From assembly GCA_017642425.1 (NCBI GenBank), contig JAGCPB010000059.1, forward strand, positions 1-64,000: a stretch of 64,000 nucleotides of DNA, in the 5' to 3' direction. The translations under genes and the position numbers were made by a program. This stretch comes from Bacteroidaceae bacterium. Lineage in GTDB: Bacteria > Bacteroidota > Bacteroidia > Bacteroidales > Bacteroidaceae. Under the pieces are notes generated by a model. That model ran no database searches, was not told the origin of the DNA, and saw nothing but the letters and a program-made list of their open reading frames with translations. This document shows, piece after piece, positions 37,813 through 47,028 of this stretch (its first letter is position 1; each line of letters opens with the position of its first letter).

Positions 37813-37830
37813 TAATGAAAGTCACTGATA

Positions 37831-40800
37831 TTATTTTACATCTATCAGTTTCTTGCCGTCGCGGATGTAGATTCCGTTGGCGTTGTTGATCGGACGACCC
37901 TGCAGGTCATACATCTCAGACTGGCCGTCGGCTCCTATTCCATAGATTCCGGTCTCGTCACCGGCGCGAATCACGCTTTCAACGGCCTCACCGTTCTTGA
38001 TACAACCGTCGGGTGTCACCAACTTGGTGTTGTCAAGTATTACGGAACCGCCATTGAACTTTTCACCGGCAACAAACTGCAGGGTTACCGCGGTTTCACC
38101 ATTGCCGGCAAACGTATTGTTGCCCAATGACAGGCATACAACTCTGAGTTTGCCGTTCTCCTGCATACGAGATACCGCCATGTGGTTCTTATCGGTTGTG
38201 ACAGACTCAACACGTACACCCTCAGGCAGAGTTACGTCAAACTGTAAGGCTGTAATCTCATTGATCATACCATCCAGACGTACAGGCATTGACATGCGGG
38301 CTCCGGCACCAATCTCATCAACAACAATCTCAGAGCTGATGCTGCTACCAGCGTCACGACCGGCCACGTAGTTTCTGCCAATTACCCTGTTGACAATCCA
38401 TACGGCATCTGCCACATCGATTATACCATCCATGTTGGCATCGGCGGCACGACTGTTCAGACCCTCCACATCAGATTTGATTACGAATGCTATAACACCT
38501 ACGGCATCTGTGATTGTTATGTCTCCATCATTATTCACATCACCGGGCATTGCGTAAGGAATCACATATACATATCCGTAATAACTTCTGGGATTGTACT
38601 TCCTAGTAGGTGACTGGGTCATCTCAATGTTATATAGGTCAATCTCATAAGTGCCTTCCATATAATCCTCCAGCCTTACAGTCAGGTAGACTACAGGACC
38701 GTCGCCGCCCATGAGCGTATCGTTATTGAATGACAAGCATGCAAACGATATTGACTTATTGTAATAATAGCCGTAAGCTGATTCATTGTATGACAGTTCA
38801 TGGCCGTTGCTGCGCTCAGCTGCAAGTTCTGCATTTACAAGCGTCATGCCTGAAGGCAGACTTACATCGAATGAGAATGCCGTAATCGGAGTGGTGCTCT
38901 CCAGAACGACAGGAATTACAAACTCATCTCCTGCCTCGCCTACAAGATCACCGCCAAAATACATGCTGTGGATTCCGTTCATTGCTATGTCTATTCTGAC
39001 AATCAGATTATCCATAGCGTCTCTGATATCCTCAGTCATTTCCTCAAGCACGGCTGACTCCATCTGCGGGCAATCAAATTCGGCATATGTATTGCATATT
39101 TCAGCCAGATTCGCGAATTCAGCCAGATATGAATAATCGCTGTAATATGAAAGCAAGTAATCGGCGGAGTACAGATAACTGTAATAGTCATCCACAATAT
39201 ATATTCTGTTATTCAGATGACTACAGTAAACATACAAAGAATCACCAAGGCCGAAATATCCGAACTCACTGTCGCTCTCATACCTGCCTGCAATCTCCAG
39301 CAGACTGGCCAGACGGTCATAATCCTGACCTCTGTAGATATATTCTTCGGCTTCCTCAAGCTGGGCTATAGCATTGCTGACAGCTTCTCTCAGGTACTTC
39401 TTTGCCTTATAAAGAGGATCACTGGGATCAATAGGCACATATGTGGGATCATACCCGGTAATAGCATTCTGCAGTTCAGTTATGGCTTCTTCAAGTGCCT
39501 CCCCATAATCATACTCACCCCATCTGTAAGGTGTGTAACTCAAGAAGAAGTTGTCTGCCATTGACCATCCGCTACCTGAACGCAGTACCAGGTCTACGCC
39601 TAAGGTTCCGTAATATACATCAATACTGTCAACATAAAGAATGCTGCCACTTCCCGATAATGAGTTGGTCTTATTAACATTCTCATTATATGCCGTAATA
39701 TAAGACGGATTGCTTGAGGTGGCAGAATGCTGTTCAAGACCTACACCGATTGTGTAGATACCGGCCGGAAGACCATCAATTGTCGAATAGATTTCGGCCT
39801 GACCGTTCCAGTCCATGGCAAGCTGACCGTCAAACAGAGGCACACCCTCTCTTAATCTTGAATATGAATCATCATCGGGAGTTACCATCCAGTTTCCAGT
39901 GGCGGTTGCACGTACTGTCCAACCCGGATACAGATCGTCAAAATTGTTTTCCGGAATGATAACCCAGATAGGCATCTGTCCGTTCAAGTCACCGCTGTTC
40001 CACTGGTGCTGGACATGCTGGATGTTTGCGCCATCAGGATCAGGATTGGTAACTGAAGAACTGTTTGCCTTATAATCGGTACGTTCTACAATCTTTGGTG
40101 TAGCATACAGGGTGGCGTTCTTGATGAACGGGCTCAGATCCAGACCCTCATAGTCGTAACCGGCTGCAAGCTGCTCATACAGTGCCACCTTGATAGCGGC
40201 CTTAAGCACGTTTGCAAGTGCATCATCATCCTCCTGAGCGTTATAAGCATTCTCATAAATGTTCAGGTCCTCCGGGAACTCCACTCCGAATGTGTACTGA
40301 GCCAGATATGCGAGTTGCTTGACGCGGCGGGTCATGGCTTCAACGCCCTCATTCTTGTACTGGTAAGCATAAACAGCATCCTTAACTATGGAATATACAT
40401 TCTCAAGTTCGTCATAAGAGGCTGTAATGTCATCATAAGCATAGTACTCTCTAAGAATACTGCACATGATATCGAATTCCTCATAATCCGGGTATTCTGC
40501 CATCTTCATAAGCATGTTACCGGTCTCACGGATGGCATGGAAACTTTCATTCAAATCCACGCGCTCCTTCAGGGTCTGGATAGCCGAAGTCAATTCATTT
40601 CCGGATTCGTATACATCCCATGAAGAGGATTCTGAGAAATCATATTCTGCATAATGGTCATAGAGCTCACTCAGAATACCATATTCGTAGAGTCCGGAAT
40701 ATTCATAGCAAGTCTCCAACGTCATTTCCGCATTATACATTTTGTTCCAGAAAGCGTCCATGTCACTGATACGGGACTGCATGGCACGGGTATAATAGTC

Positions 40801-43296
40801 CACATTCTCCTTGGCGTTAACCCAATCTGACGGAGCGGTACTTGTAAACTCATTGGAGTAATATGAAATTGCGGACTCAAGATATTCAAGTTCATAACCG
40901 CCATATCTGAATGACTGGTTCTCAGCATATGCGGCAACATCCTGAGCAGCAGCAATAGACTTGTTCAGGTTGGTTACATACTCGTAAGAAAGATCCAGAT
41001 TACCGACTGTGGATATACTGATATTTCCTAAAACGACACCATAATAACTTTGACTTCCTACATTATCAACCTCCCATTCAAGTACGTATTCACCTGATAC
41101 AGGCACATTGAATGCAAAGCTGAACGATTCTGTCTGAGAATTCCATGAATGCTCATCATTGTTACCGGACCAGCTTGTCTGATATGATGGCTTGAAAGAT
41201 CCGATACAGCTCTTTGTAGCGGAACTCAAATACTCATACTCCATACCGTCTGCAGGTTTTGTATAAATGTATAGAGTGGTGGTATTATTGACTGTTCCCC
41301 AACCAAAAGCAGGGAATGAAATCTCATAGCCGCCGGCTTCAAGATTTACTACTGTATAAAGATTACCATAATAGCCTTTATTACGTGCAGTAATATAGAG
41401 AATGCAGTCTCCGTTTGTACCGTCATCATACATCTTGAACAATCCGCTCTTCTTGTAGGGACTGAAACTGTATCCTGTTCCCGGATAGAAACCGTCCTCT
41501 ACATTATAGATATAAACACTTGCAGGAGCCGGACGGTCCCAGGTTTCATCGATAATCTCACTGCGCCAATCTGATTTATAAACAAGATTAGACTGAGGAT
41601 TACGGTCAAATGTACCGAAGTGATAATGCATAATCACATCCTCGCCATAACCGGTACCAATCCCTTGTATATTGCTGAGCACGACCACATAATCTCCGGC
41701 CAGAGGTGATGTATATTTATCAGGACGGGCAATAACCACTGACATTGTATATTCATTCCAGAAAGCATTCCAAACCTCGTTGCCAACCGTAGCTACCAGA
41801 CCGTCCATATTCACCTCACGTGAGAACTGGAATGAAAGTTCCCTGGTATCGGCATCAAGTCCGAATGAACCGTCCTCATACCATGCATACTGCATTACAG
41901 GAGGCAACTCCTTCAATGAATATACATTATCAAATATATAGGGGTTCAAAGTAGCCACCTCGTTGTAGAAATCAAGAACCGGTCTGCCGTTGTCAATCCA
42001 TTCCTGGTCAAGTGAATTGGGATAGAGGGTACCTGAATATCTCAGGCAAAGATCCTCAAGGTCCACGGGATTGTGGAATGTTACAAGAACCTTGTCATAA
42101 TAATCAAACCTGAAAGAATACTCTTTTCCGCCCACCTCATAAAAATCAGTGAACATGTACATATAACCGTCACCGTGATACTCTGCCGAACGGATTGGGA
42201 CCTCCTCCCAGTCATCGGCAGCCCCGGGATTGCCGCCTGCCCTCAGGCCCCATACCTCAAAATACTCACCGGGCACCTCAACGGCGGCAATCTTGTTCTG
42301 GTCATAGGCGTTCCATGCCAGGTCACTAAGGTTTGTCTGGTAGCCAAAATCCACACGAAGCTTGTCACCATAGTACTCAACACCACCGATCGTTGATTTG
42401 GTAAGAGTCAGATTGTCCAACTCAAAATCAGTATAGTCTGATGCAAATGAAAGGCGGAAGAAATACCTGTCAGGCTGCTTGATGTAATTATGAACTATAC
42501 CGCTGCCATCATCCCATGTCCACGAACTTTCGCCCCACCAGTAACCGTTTCTGTAGAAGAAACCGTCTGCTATGGAGTCATTGGTATAATAGGTCATAAA
42601 CGTGATTTTCTCCCAATCACCGGTAAAGTCACTCTTCTCAAACGAGAAACTGTTGTTACTGTTTGCCATTGAGAACGGTTTTTCCGAATTGTAATAACCG
42701 CGCATGACATCTGCGTACAACAACGGCTCTATGTCAGCCAGTTTGTTTACCTTGATATAAAAAGTAAGACGGTATGATGAGTTGTCCTCAATATCAAGGC
42801 CACGCACATACAGGTTACGGCAATAGCTGGGAACCGCCCCGTTGGAATAACTTGTTGAGCCGCTTGCATCGTCCGATATATAACGGAACACTTTTTCTCC
42901 GCCATCCTGACCAAACTGTGCAAAAGCATCTGCACGCTCCTGGCTTTGGTCATATACAATAGAATACGAATCCCTTAACAATAAATCAAAATCAGATTCA
43001 AAAGTTGTAGGAACCACTGCGTTATAGATGGTAATGGCAGTATCCCTGACTCCATAGATTTCCCAGTTCCATGAACCATCGTAGATATTGGAACCCGAAA
43101 AGCTTCCGCTACCCTCACGGTTGTAATACTCAATCTGGGTGATCTCATCAACCGGAGTGCTGAGCCATTCTTCCCAATCAGCCTCAAAAGTCTGCTCAAA
43201 GACGGTTCTGGCATCCTGTTGAGTGAACGTAGGCTGAGCAAGTGCGGGAACTCCCATCAGGAGTAACCCGGTCAGTAATAGGTTAGTTTTTCTCAT
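37831..43296 (-). CDS. Giant secreted protein, paralogue with the same domain order
   Basis: An 1821-residue protein with the same plan as its neighbour: signal peptide (LLLTGLLLMGVPALAQ), N-terminal beta-sandwich domains, helical FIVAR-like repeats (YDRLASLLEIAGRYES), a cohesin-like domain at about 1445-1569, a dockerin at about 1579-1639 (GDVNNDGDITITDAVGVIAF, ADANMDGIIDVADAVWIVN), a second cohesin-like domain and a sorting tail (YDLQGRPINNANGIYIRDG). The last ~30 residues are almost identical in the two giants. It follows a smaller cohesin-like gene by 21 nt, so both are in one operon. Confidence 0.8.
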   Translation of the reverse strand: MRKTNLLLTGLLLMGVPALAQPTFTQQDARTVFEQTFEADWEEWLSTPVDEITQIEYYNREGSGSFSGSNIYDGSWNWEIYGVRDTAITIYNAVVPTTFESDFDLLLRDSYSIVYDQSQERADAFAQFGQDGGEKVFRYISDDASGSTSYSNGAVPSYCRNLYVRGLDIEDNSSYRLTFYIKVNKLADIEPLLYADVMRGYYNSEKPFSMANSNNSFSFEKSDFTGDWEKITFMTYYTNDSIADGFFYRNGYWWGESSWTWDDGSGIVHNYIKQPDRYFFRLSFASDYTDFELDNLTLTKSTIGGVEYYGDKLRVDFGYQTNLSDLAWNAYDQNKIAAVEVPGEYFEVWGLRAGGNPGAADDWEEVPIRSAEYHGDGYMYMFTDFYEVGGKEYSFRFDYYDKVLVTFHNPVDLEDLCLRYSGTLYPNSLDQEWIDNGRPVLDFYNEVATLNPYIFDNVYSLKELPPVMQYAWYEDGSFGLDADTRELSFQFSREVNMDGLVATVGNEVWNAFWNEYTMSVVIARPDKYTSPLAGDYVVVLSNIQGIGTGYGEDVIMHYHFGTFDRNPQSNLVYKSDWRSEIIDETWDRPAPASVYIYNVEDGFYPGTGYSFSPYKKSGLFKMYDDGTNGDCILYITARNKGYYGNLYTVVNLEAGGYEISFPAFGWGTVNNTTTLYIYTKPADGMEYEYLSSATKSCIGSFKPSYQTSWSGNNDEHSWNSQTESFSFAFNVPVSGEYVLEWEVDNVGSQSYYGVVLGNISISTVGNLDLSYEYVTNLNKSIAAAQDVAAYAENQSFRYGGYELEYLESAISYYSNEFTSTAPSDWVNAKENVDYYTRAMQSRISDMDAFWNKMYNAEMTLETCYEYSGLYEYGILSELYDHYAEYDFSESSSWDVYESGNELTSAIQTLKERVDLNESFHAIRETGNMLMKMAEYPDYEEFDIMCSILREYYAYDDITASYDELENVYSIVKDAVYAYQYKNEGVEAMTRRVKQLAYLAQYTFGVEFPEDLNIYENAYNAQEDDDALANVLKAAIKVALYEQLAAGYDYEGLDLSPFIKNATLYATPKIVERTDYKANSSSVTNPDPDGANIQHVQHQWNSGDLNGQMPIWVIIPENNFDDLYPGWTVRATATGNWMVTPDDDSYSRLREGVPLFDGQLAMDWNGQAEIYSTIDGLPAGIYTIGVGLEQHSATSSNPSYITAYNENVNKTNSLSGSGSILYVDSIDVYYGTLGVDLVLRSGSGWSMADNFFLSYTPYRWGEYDYGEALEEAITELQNAITGYDPTYVPIDPSDPLYKAKKYLREAVSNAIAQLEEAEEYIYRGQDYDRLASLLEIAGRYESDSEFGYFGLGDSLYVYCSHLNNRIYIVDDYYSYLYSADYLLSYYSDYSYLAEFANLAEICNTYAEFDCPQMESAVLEEMTEDIRDAMDNLIVRIDIAMNGIHSMYFGGDLVGEAGDEFVIPVVLESTTPITAFSFDVSLPSGMTLVNAELAAERSNGHELSYNESAYGYYYNKSISFACLSFNNDTLMGGDGPVVYLTVRLEDYMEGTYEIDLYNIEMTQSPTRKYNPRSYYGYVYVIPYAMPGDVNNDGDITITDAVGVIAFVIKSDVEGLNSRAADANMDGIIDVADAVWIVNRVIGRNYVAGRDAGSSISSEIVVDEIGAGARMSMPVRLDGMINEITALQFDVTLPEGVRVESVTTDKNHMAVSRMQENGKLRVVCLSLGNNTFAGNGETAVTLQFVAGEKFNGGSVILDNTKLVTPDGCIKNGEAVESVIRAGDETGIYGIGADGQSEMYDLQGRPINNANGIYIRDGKKLIDVK

Positions 43297-43317
43297 ATTA
43301 ATTAAGGTTTTATTATT

Positions 43318-44427
43318 TTATCGGTTAATCTGTTTGGTTACGCGGCCATCAGGATGGCGTACAAGAGTGATGCCCTTGACCGGACCGTCAACACGCCGGC
43401 CGTCAATGGTATAGTACTCAACCTGATTGTCTAAAGAATCGGCAGAATATGATTCAACCATCGTTGACGTCAGGTCCAGACGGAACACCTGAGGCCCTAC
43501 ATCATATTTCTTTCCGTCAGCACCAGTCACGGATATGTAATCCAAGGTGAACACATAAACGTCAGGTTTGATAAGACCCAGCACATAATCTACCGCTACA
43601 CCTGCTATCTCAGTGGTTCCGGCAGGTATCATGCTGTCACCCAAAGCTGATATCTTCACATCATACGAATAGTCTCCTACCTGCGTTATCTCCGTCTTGA
43701 AAGCAGTTGACATCAGACGGCTGATAATCCTAATTAGGTTGTTCGATGCGAATGCTTCGGGCACGGTAATCCTGAATGATATAGAGCTGATGTCAATATC
43801 CGATCCCAGGACTATGGCACTCTCCAATGAACCGTTGAACGTAAACGGAGAGACATTGAACGTAAAGACCGGAACTATCTCCGGGATGGTGTCAGGCCCC
43901 ACTACGGGAATAGTATCGGGGATAGTGTCGGGATTGGCCTCACCTGCCCATGCATAAACTGTAAAGCACAAGCCCTCAAGCCTGTAAGAGTTCACCCCCG
44001 GGGTAGACAACTCCACGTTCCAGACAGGCAACACCTTATCCAGTTGCATAAGCCTGTCGGCCTGAAGGTTCAACACACACACTGTTCCTGAATCAGCCGC
44101 GAACAATGAATTGTCCAAAGACAGACAAGCCACGTTAAGGATCGAATCCTCCAGATTGTAATCTATCTCATGATTGGTGCACAACTCACCCTTTGAGACA
44201 GACGGGAGATCATCCGATTCCGCAGCAAGCCCGATGCTGTCCGGAAGGAATACGGAAAGCTGGAATGCACAGAACTCTTCAGCCCCTTTCAGGATGATGG
44301 GAATCTGAACCCTCCCTTCACGGTCAACAGTATCACTGCCTACAATCAGTTCCGGGAAGACCTTCTGTGCAAACGAAACAGCTGCAATCATCGTGAATGC
44401 GATGACAGCCAAGATTCTTTTACCCAT
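43318..44427 (-). CDS. Secreted protein with two cohesin-like domains
   Basis: A 369-residue exported protein with a signal peptide (ILAVIAFTMIAAVSFAQ). The first domain (GRVQIPIILKGAEEFCAFQL, then VACLSLDNSLFAADSGTVCV) shares the beta-sandwich pattern of the cohesin-like domains in the two downstream giants. A Pro-Asp-Thr-Ile linker with several repeats joins it to a second domain. The C-terminus (YYTIDGRRVDGPVKGITLVR) resembles a type IX sorting tail. It heads the operon. The start at 44427 is chosen over 44466 because it begins a clean signal peptide. A role with the dockerins of the giants is conceivable but untested. Confidence 0.7.
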   Translation of the reverse strand: MGKRILAVIAFTMIAAVSFAQKVFPELIVGSDTVDREGRVQIPIILKGAEEFCAFQLSVFLPDSIGLAAESDDLPSVSKGELCTNHEIDYNLEDSILNVACLSLDNSLFAADSGTVCVLNLQADRLMQLDKVLPVWNVELSTPGVNSYRLEGLCFTVYAWAGEANPDTIPDTIPVVGPDTIPEIVPVFTFNVSPFTFNGSLESAIVLGSDIDISSISFRITVPEAFASNNLIRIISRLMSTAFKTEITQVGDYSYDVKISALGDSMIPAGTTEIAGVAVDYVLGLIKPDVYVFTLDYISVTGADGKKYDVGPQVFRLDLTSTMVESYSADSLDNQVEYYTIDGRRVDGPVKGITLVRHPDGRVTKQINR

Positions 44428-44559
44428 AAGAAAATGATTATTTCTTGATAATAATTGCTCAGTCACTTTTTATAAATACAGGTTAATATCAGGTTCATTT
44501 GATGATTACATATCAAATTGAACACAGCAAAGTCAATGTCAATAATGATGCGTAAAATG

Positions 44560-44567
44560 CAAATATA
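44560..44567 (-). promoter_or_regulatory. -7 box for the cohesin/dockerin operon
   Basis: The minus strand reads TATATTTG, a full TAnnTTTG match. It implies a leader of about 125 nt before the start codon, the longest in the window. Confidence 0.55.
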
Positions 44568-44623
44568 CTTTATCTTATCCGGTATTTCCGATAATAAGTC
44601 CTACAAAATGGAATGAACAAAAG

Positions 44624-45310
44624 TTAATGTTTATTAAAAATAGAATAAAGCACTTCTGAGGTATCCAGTTTACCTTTTATGAAAGTGTCGTGCCGCACGT
44701 AGCCTACACCCTTGCAATACCATGTGTGGTTTATCACGTCGCGGTTGTGTCCGGGGCCCGATTCCACCCTGTGCTCCTGGACCACGATGCAGTCAAACGT
44801 TCCTGCGGGAACCGAAATCGTCTCGCGGCGCAGTATCTTGCGGTCAGTAATATTAAGGTTATACGTAAGCGGCCCCACCTTGGCCTGCGCCTCAACCGGC
44901 TCCAACACATCTCCGGGCTGGGCCGTTGCAGGAAGAGTAGAGATAATCTTGGAACATGTAGAATTCAACCCCGCCCTAGCCTTGATGAATGATACCATCG
45001 CACTGCCTAAATCCAAGCTTACATCGTCCGATTGCTTGTCAATACTGACTTTCTGTATAATCGATGAACGATAATATGGCTTGCCGTTCTGCTTGGTAAA
45101 GAAAGACTCTACTGTGCACTCCCTGTCGGTATCGGTCTCAGTCACCCCTATAACCGTTCCTTTGAAGCGCCATACGAAACTGCCGTCGGCCACCTTCTTG
45201 CGGACATACTCCAGCGTTGCGCCCTCCCTGTCACAGAAATAGCACTGAGAGTATATGCTGGCGCATGCCGCAGACAAAAAAAGAATTATGCAGAATAACT
45301 TCCTTTTCAT
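44624..45310 (-). CDS. Exported DUF3108/TapB-like protein
   Basis: A 228-residue exported protein with a signal peptide (LFCIILFLSAACASIYSQ). The beta-rich body and the element YRRETISVPAGTFDCIVVQE (here RRETISVPAGTFDCIVVQE) followed by TWYCKGVGYVRHDTF match the DUF3108/TapB-like lipid-carrier-shaped family. Function unknown. It is divergent from the small helical protein gene. Confidence 0.65.
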   Translation of the reverse strand: MKRKLFCIILFLSAACASIYSQCYFCDREGATLEYVRKKVADGSFVWRFKGTVIGVTETDTDRECTVESFFTKQNGKPYYRSSIIQKVSIDKQSDDVSLDLGSAMVSFIKARAGLNSTCSKIISTLPATAQPGDVLEPVEAQAKVGPLTYNLNITDRKILRRETISVPAGTFDCIVVQEHRVESGPGHNRDVINHTWYCKGVGYVRHDTFIKGKLDTSEVLYSIFNKH

Positions 45311-45329
45311 ACAATCTCCGCTCTGTTTG

Positions 45330-45337
45330 CAAAAATA
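45330..45337 (-). promoter_or_regulatory. -7 box for the TapB-like gene
   Basis: The minus strand reads TATTTTTG, a full TAnnTTTG match 20 nt before the start codon. Confidence 0.55.
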
Positions 45338-45371
45338 AACCTTTTAGCAAACAAATGCTAAAAAATATAAT

Positions 45372-45379
45372 TACTTTTG
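45372..45379 (+). promoter_or_regulatory. -7 box for the helical exported protein
   Basis: TACTTTTG is a full TAnnTTTG match 28 nt before the ATG at 45408; the promoters of the two divergent genes are 35 nt apart. Confidence 0.55.
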
Positions 45380-45407
45380 TCCCTACTAACTATTGAAATT
45401 ACTGATT

Positions 45408-46088
45408 ATGAAAAGATTATTCCTATTGTTGATTGCAGCAGCATTATTTACCGTTCCATCCAATGCACAGTTGTTGAACCGTCTTACTGACAAGGCCGTA
45501 AAAGCCGCTGAACGGGGCGTATCCAAAGCCGTTGAGAAATCGGTAGAGAAAACAACTGAGAAAGCCACAGAAAAGGTTCTTAATTCTGCCGAGAAAGCTG
45601 TTGAAGCACAGGTTGACAAGGCCACGAATGAACTGAATGCGACAACCAATGAGTTGAACCGTTACAATGATTCCCTTCGCGCAGCCAATGCCGAAGCCGC
45701 AGCAGCTACCGGCGGTGCAGGCTTACAAGGACTTATGGGTTCATATATGACACTTATGGGGATAGCAGCCCCCACATATGAGGACAAAGGCAATGAAGTG
45801 CTGCTGTCATGGGATTACGTATCATTCAAACTTGAGTGGCTTGCCAAGTTCAAAGGTGACGAGTGCAACGAATCCAAAATGATGTACACATTCCAGACCC
45901 CAGAACTGGCCACACAATACTACCGCGAGCAGACAGCCGACCTTGAAAAGGACGATGCCAAACTCTGGTCAGTTGACGGCAAGACCGTAACCCAGGACAA
46001 CACAGCCGAGTACAAAGGCCAGGACAAGATTGCTGTCAAGGCCTCCATGCAGCAGATTGTGCTCTCCATGGGCGGCAAGTTGGAATAA
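45408..46088 (+). CDS. Exported protein with amphipathic helical repeat
   Basis: A 226-residue exported protein. After a signal peptide (LFLLLIAAALFTVPSNAQ) comes about 75 residues of Lys/Glu/Ala-rich amphipathic helix with recurring VEKxxEK units (KSVEKTTEKATEKVLNSAEK), similar in composition to LEA or apolipoprotein-like helices. The C-terminal half is a compact mixed domain with no recognised family. Function unknown. An upstream in-frame Met at 45393 is not favoured. It is probably co-transcribed with the lipoprotein 47 nt downstream. Confidence 0.7.
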   Translation: MKRLFLLLIAAALFTVPSNAQLLNRLTDKAVKAAERGVSKAVEKSVEKTTEKATEKVLNSAEKAVEAQVDKATNELNATTNELNRYNDSLRAANAEAAAATGGAGLQGLMGSYMTLMGIAAPTYEDKGNEVLLSWDYVSFKLEWLAKFKGDECNESKMMYTFQTPELATQYYREQTADLEKDDAKLWSVDGKTVTQDNTAEYKGQDKIAVKASMQQIVLSMGGKLE

Positions 46089-46135
46089 CCTGCAACTATC
46101 CGCAAAACCCAAAGAACAATTATAAACATTCAACT

Positions 46136-47026
46136 ATGAGAAAGATCAAACTTTTTGGCATTGTTGCCATATCAATGTTCGCGTTCGCATCATGCGACCT
46201 TGTAAATGATGTCAAGGATGCCATCGATGAAATCCAGGATGATCAGGAGCCTCAGTACACCGAGTCTGCGGACGGTCTTGAGATATCGGTTTCATACAAA
46301 CATTCAGGAGTAGGCATTTATCACATTGCAAAATTTGCGGTTAATGGACAGGACACCATCTGCACTTCATTCGTGACAAAGACCACATATTTCAGCGAAG
46401 CCCTTGCCAGAGAGGCTTACAATCAGGCAATCAAGGATCTGAACGAGAAGGAGAAGGAACGCTATACACTTAATGGCAAAGAAATGACAATCAGCCATCC
46501 CAATAATATCGGAGAGAAGATAGCCGGTATCAGGTTCGGTCTCAAGGCAATATATGAAGGCTACAAGAAGGGTGGCGAGATTATCAACGAAATTGAAATC
46601 CCGACCGACGGTGACGGTGACGGTGATGGTGACGGCGATGGTGACGGCGATCATATCGCTTCTGCCGGCCAGGCCACTTATACCGAATCGGCCGACGGTC
46701 TTGCAATTCTGGTATATTACTCGGCTCCTACCGGCGAAGGTCAGGTTGTTGAAGCCTTATTCTATGTTTCACAGTCAGTGCCCACGGATACTCTGCTTGA
46801 AACACTCAAATATTATTATACCTTTGACTCCCCTGGCACTGCCAGAACCGCCTACAACAACAATACAGAAGGCTTGAGCCAGGAAGAGATTCGGGAGAAA
46901 CAGTACCAGTTGAACGGCAATATATTCTCTTATATTGATCCTGCATCGGCTGGAATGCCCAAAAGTCAGATAGTAATTCTATTAAAGGGAATCTACGAGA
47001 GACTCAAGATGGGTATCATCCTGTAA
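46136..47026 (+). CDS. Lipoprotein of two homologous halves joined by a Gly-Asp repeat
   Basis: A 296-residue lipoprotein. The signal ends at Cys20 (SMFAFASCDL). Two related domains, each starting YTESADGL, are joined by a D(GD)7 linker followed by His. The second half lacks a few strands of the first. No known family was recognised. It is 3 nt from, and convergent with, the GH97 copy 2 gene. Confidence 0.65.
   Translation: MRKIKLFGIVAISMFAFASCDLVNDVKDAIDEIQDDQEPQYTESADGLEISVSYKHSGVGIYHIAKFAVNGQDTICTSFVTKTTYFSEALAREAYNQAIKDLNEKEKERYTLNGKEMTISHPNNIGEKIAGIRFGLKAIYEGYKKGGEIINEIEIPTDGDGDGDGDGDGDGDHIASAGQATYTESADGLAILVYYSAPTGEGQVVEALFYVSQSVPTDTLLETLKYYYTFDSPGTARTAYNNNTEGLSQEEIREKQYQLNGNIFSYIDPASAGMPKSQIVILLKGIYERLKMGIIL
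46607..46651 (+). repeat. 6-bp tandem repeat encoding a Gly-Asp linker
   Basis: GGT/GGC and GAC/GAT codons alternate for 15 codons. The 6-bp unit keeps frame when units are gained or lost, so linker length may vary. Confidence 0.8.
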
Positions 47027-47028
47027 TC

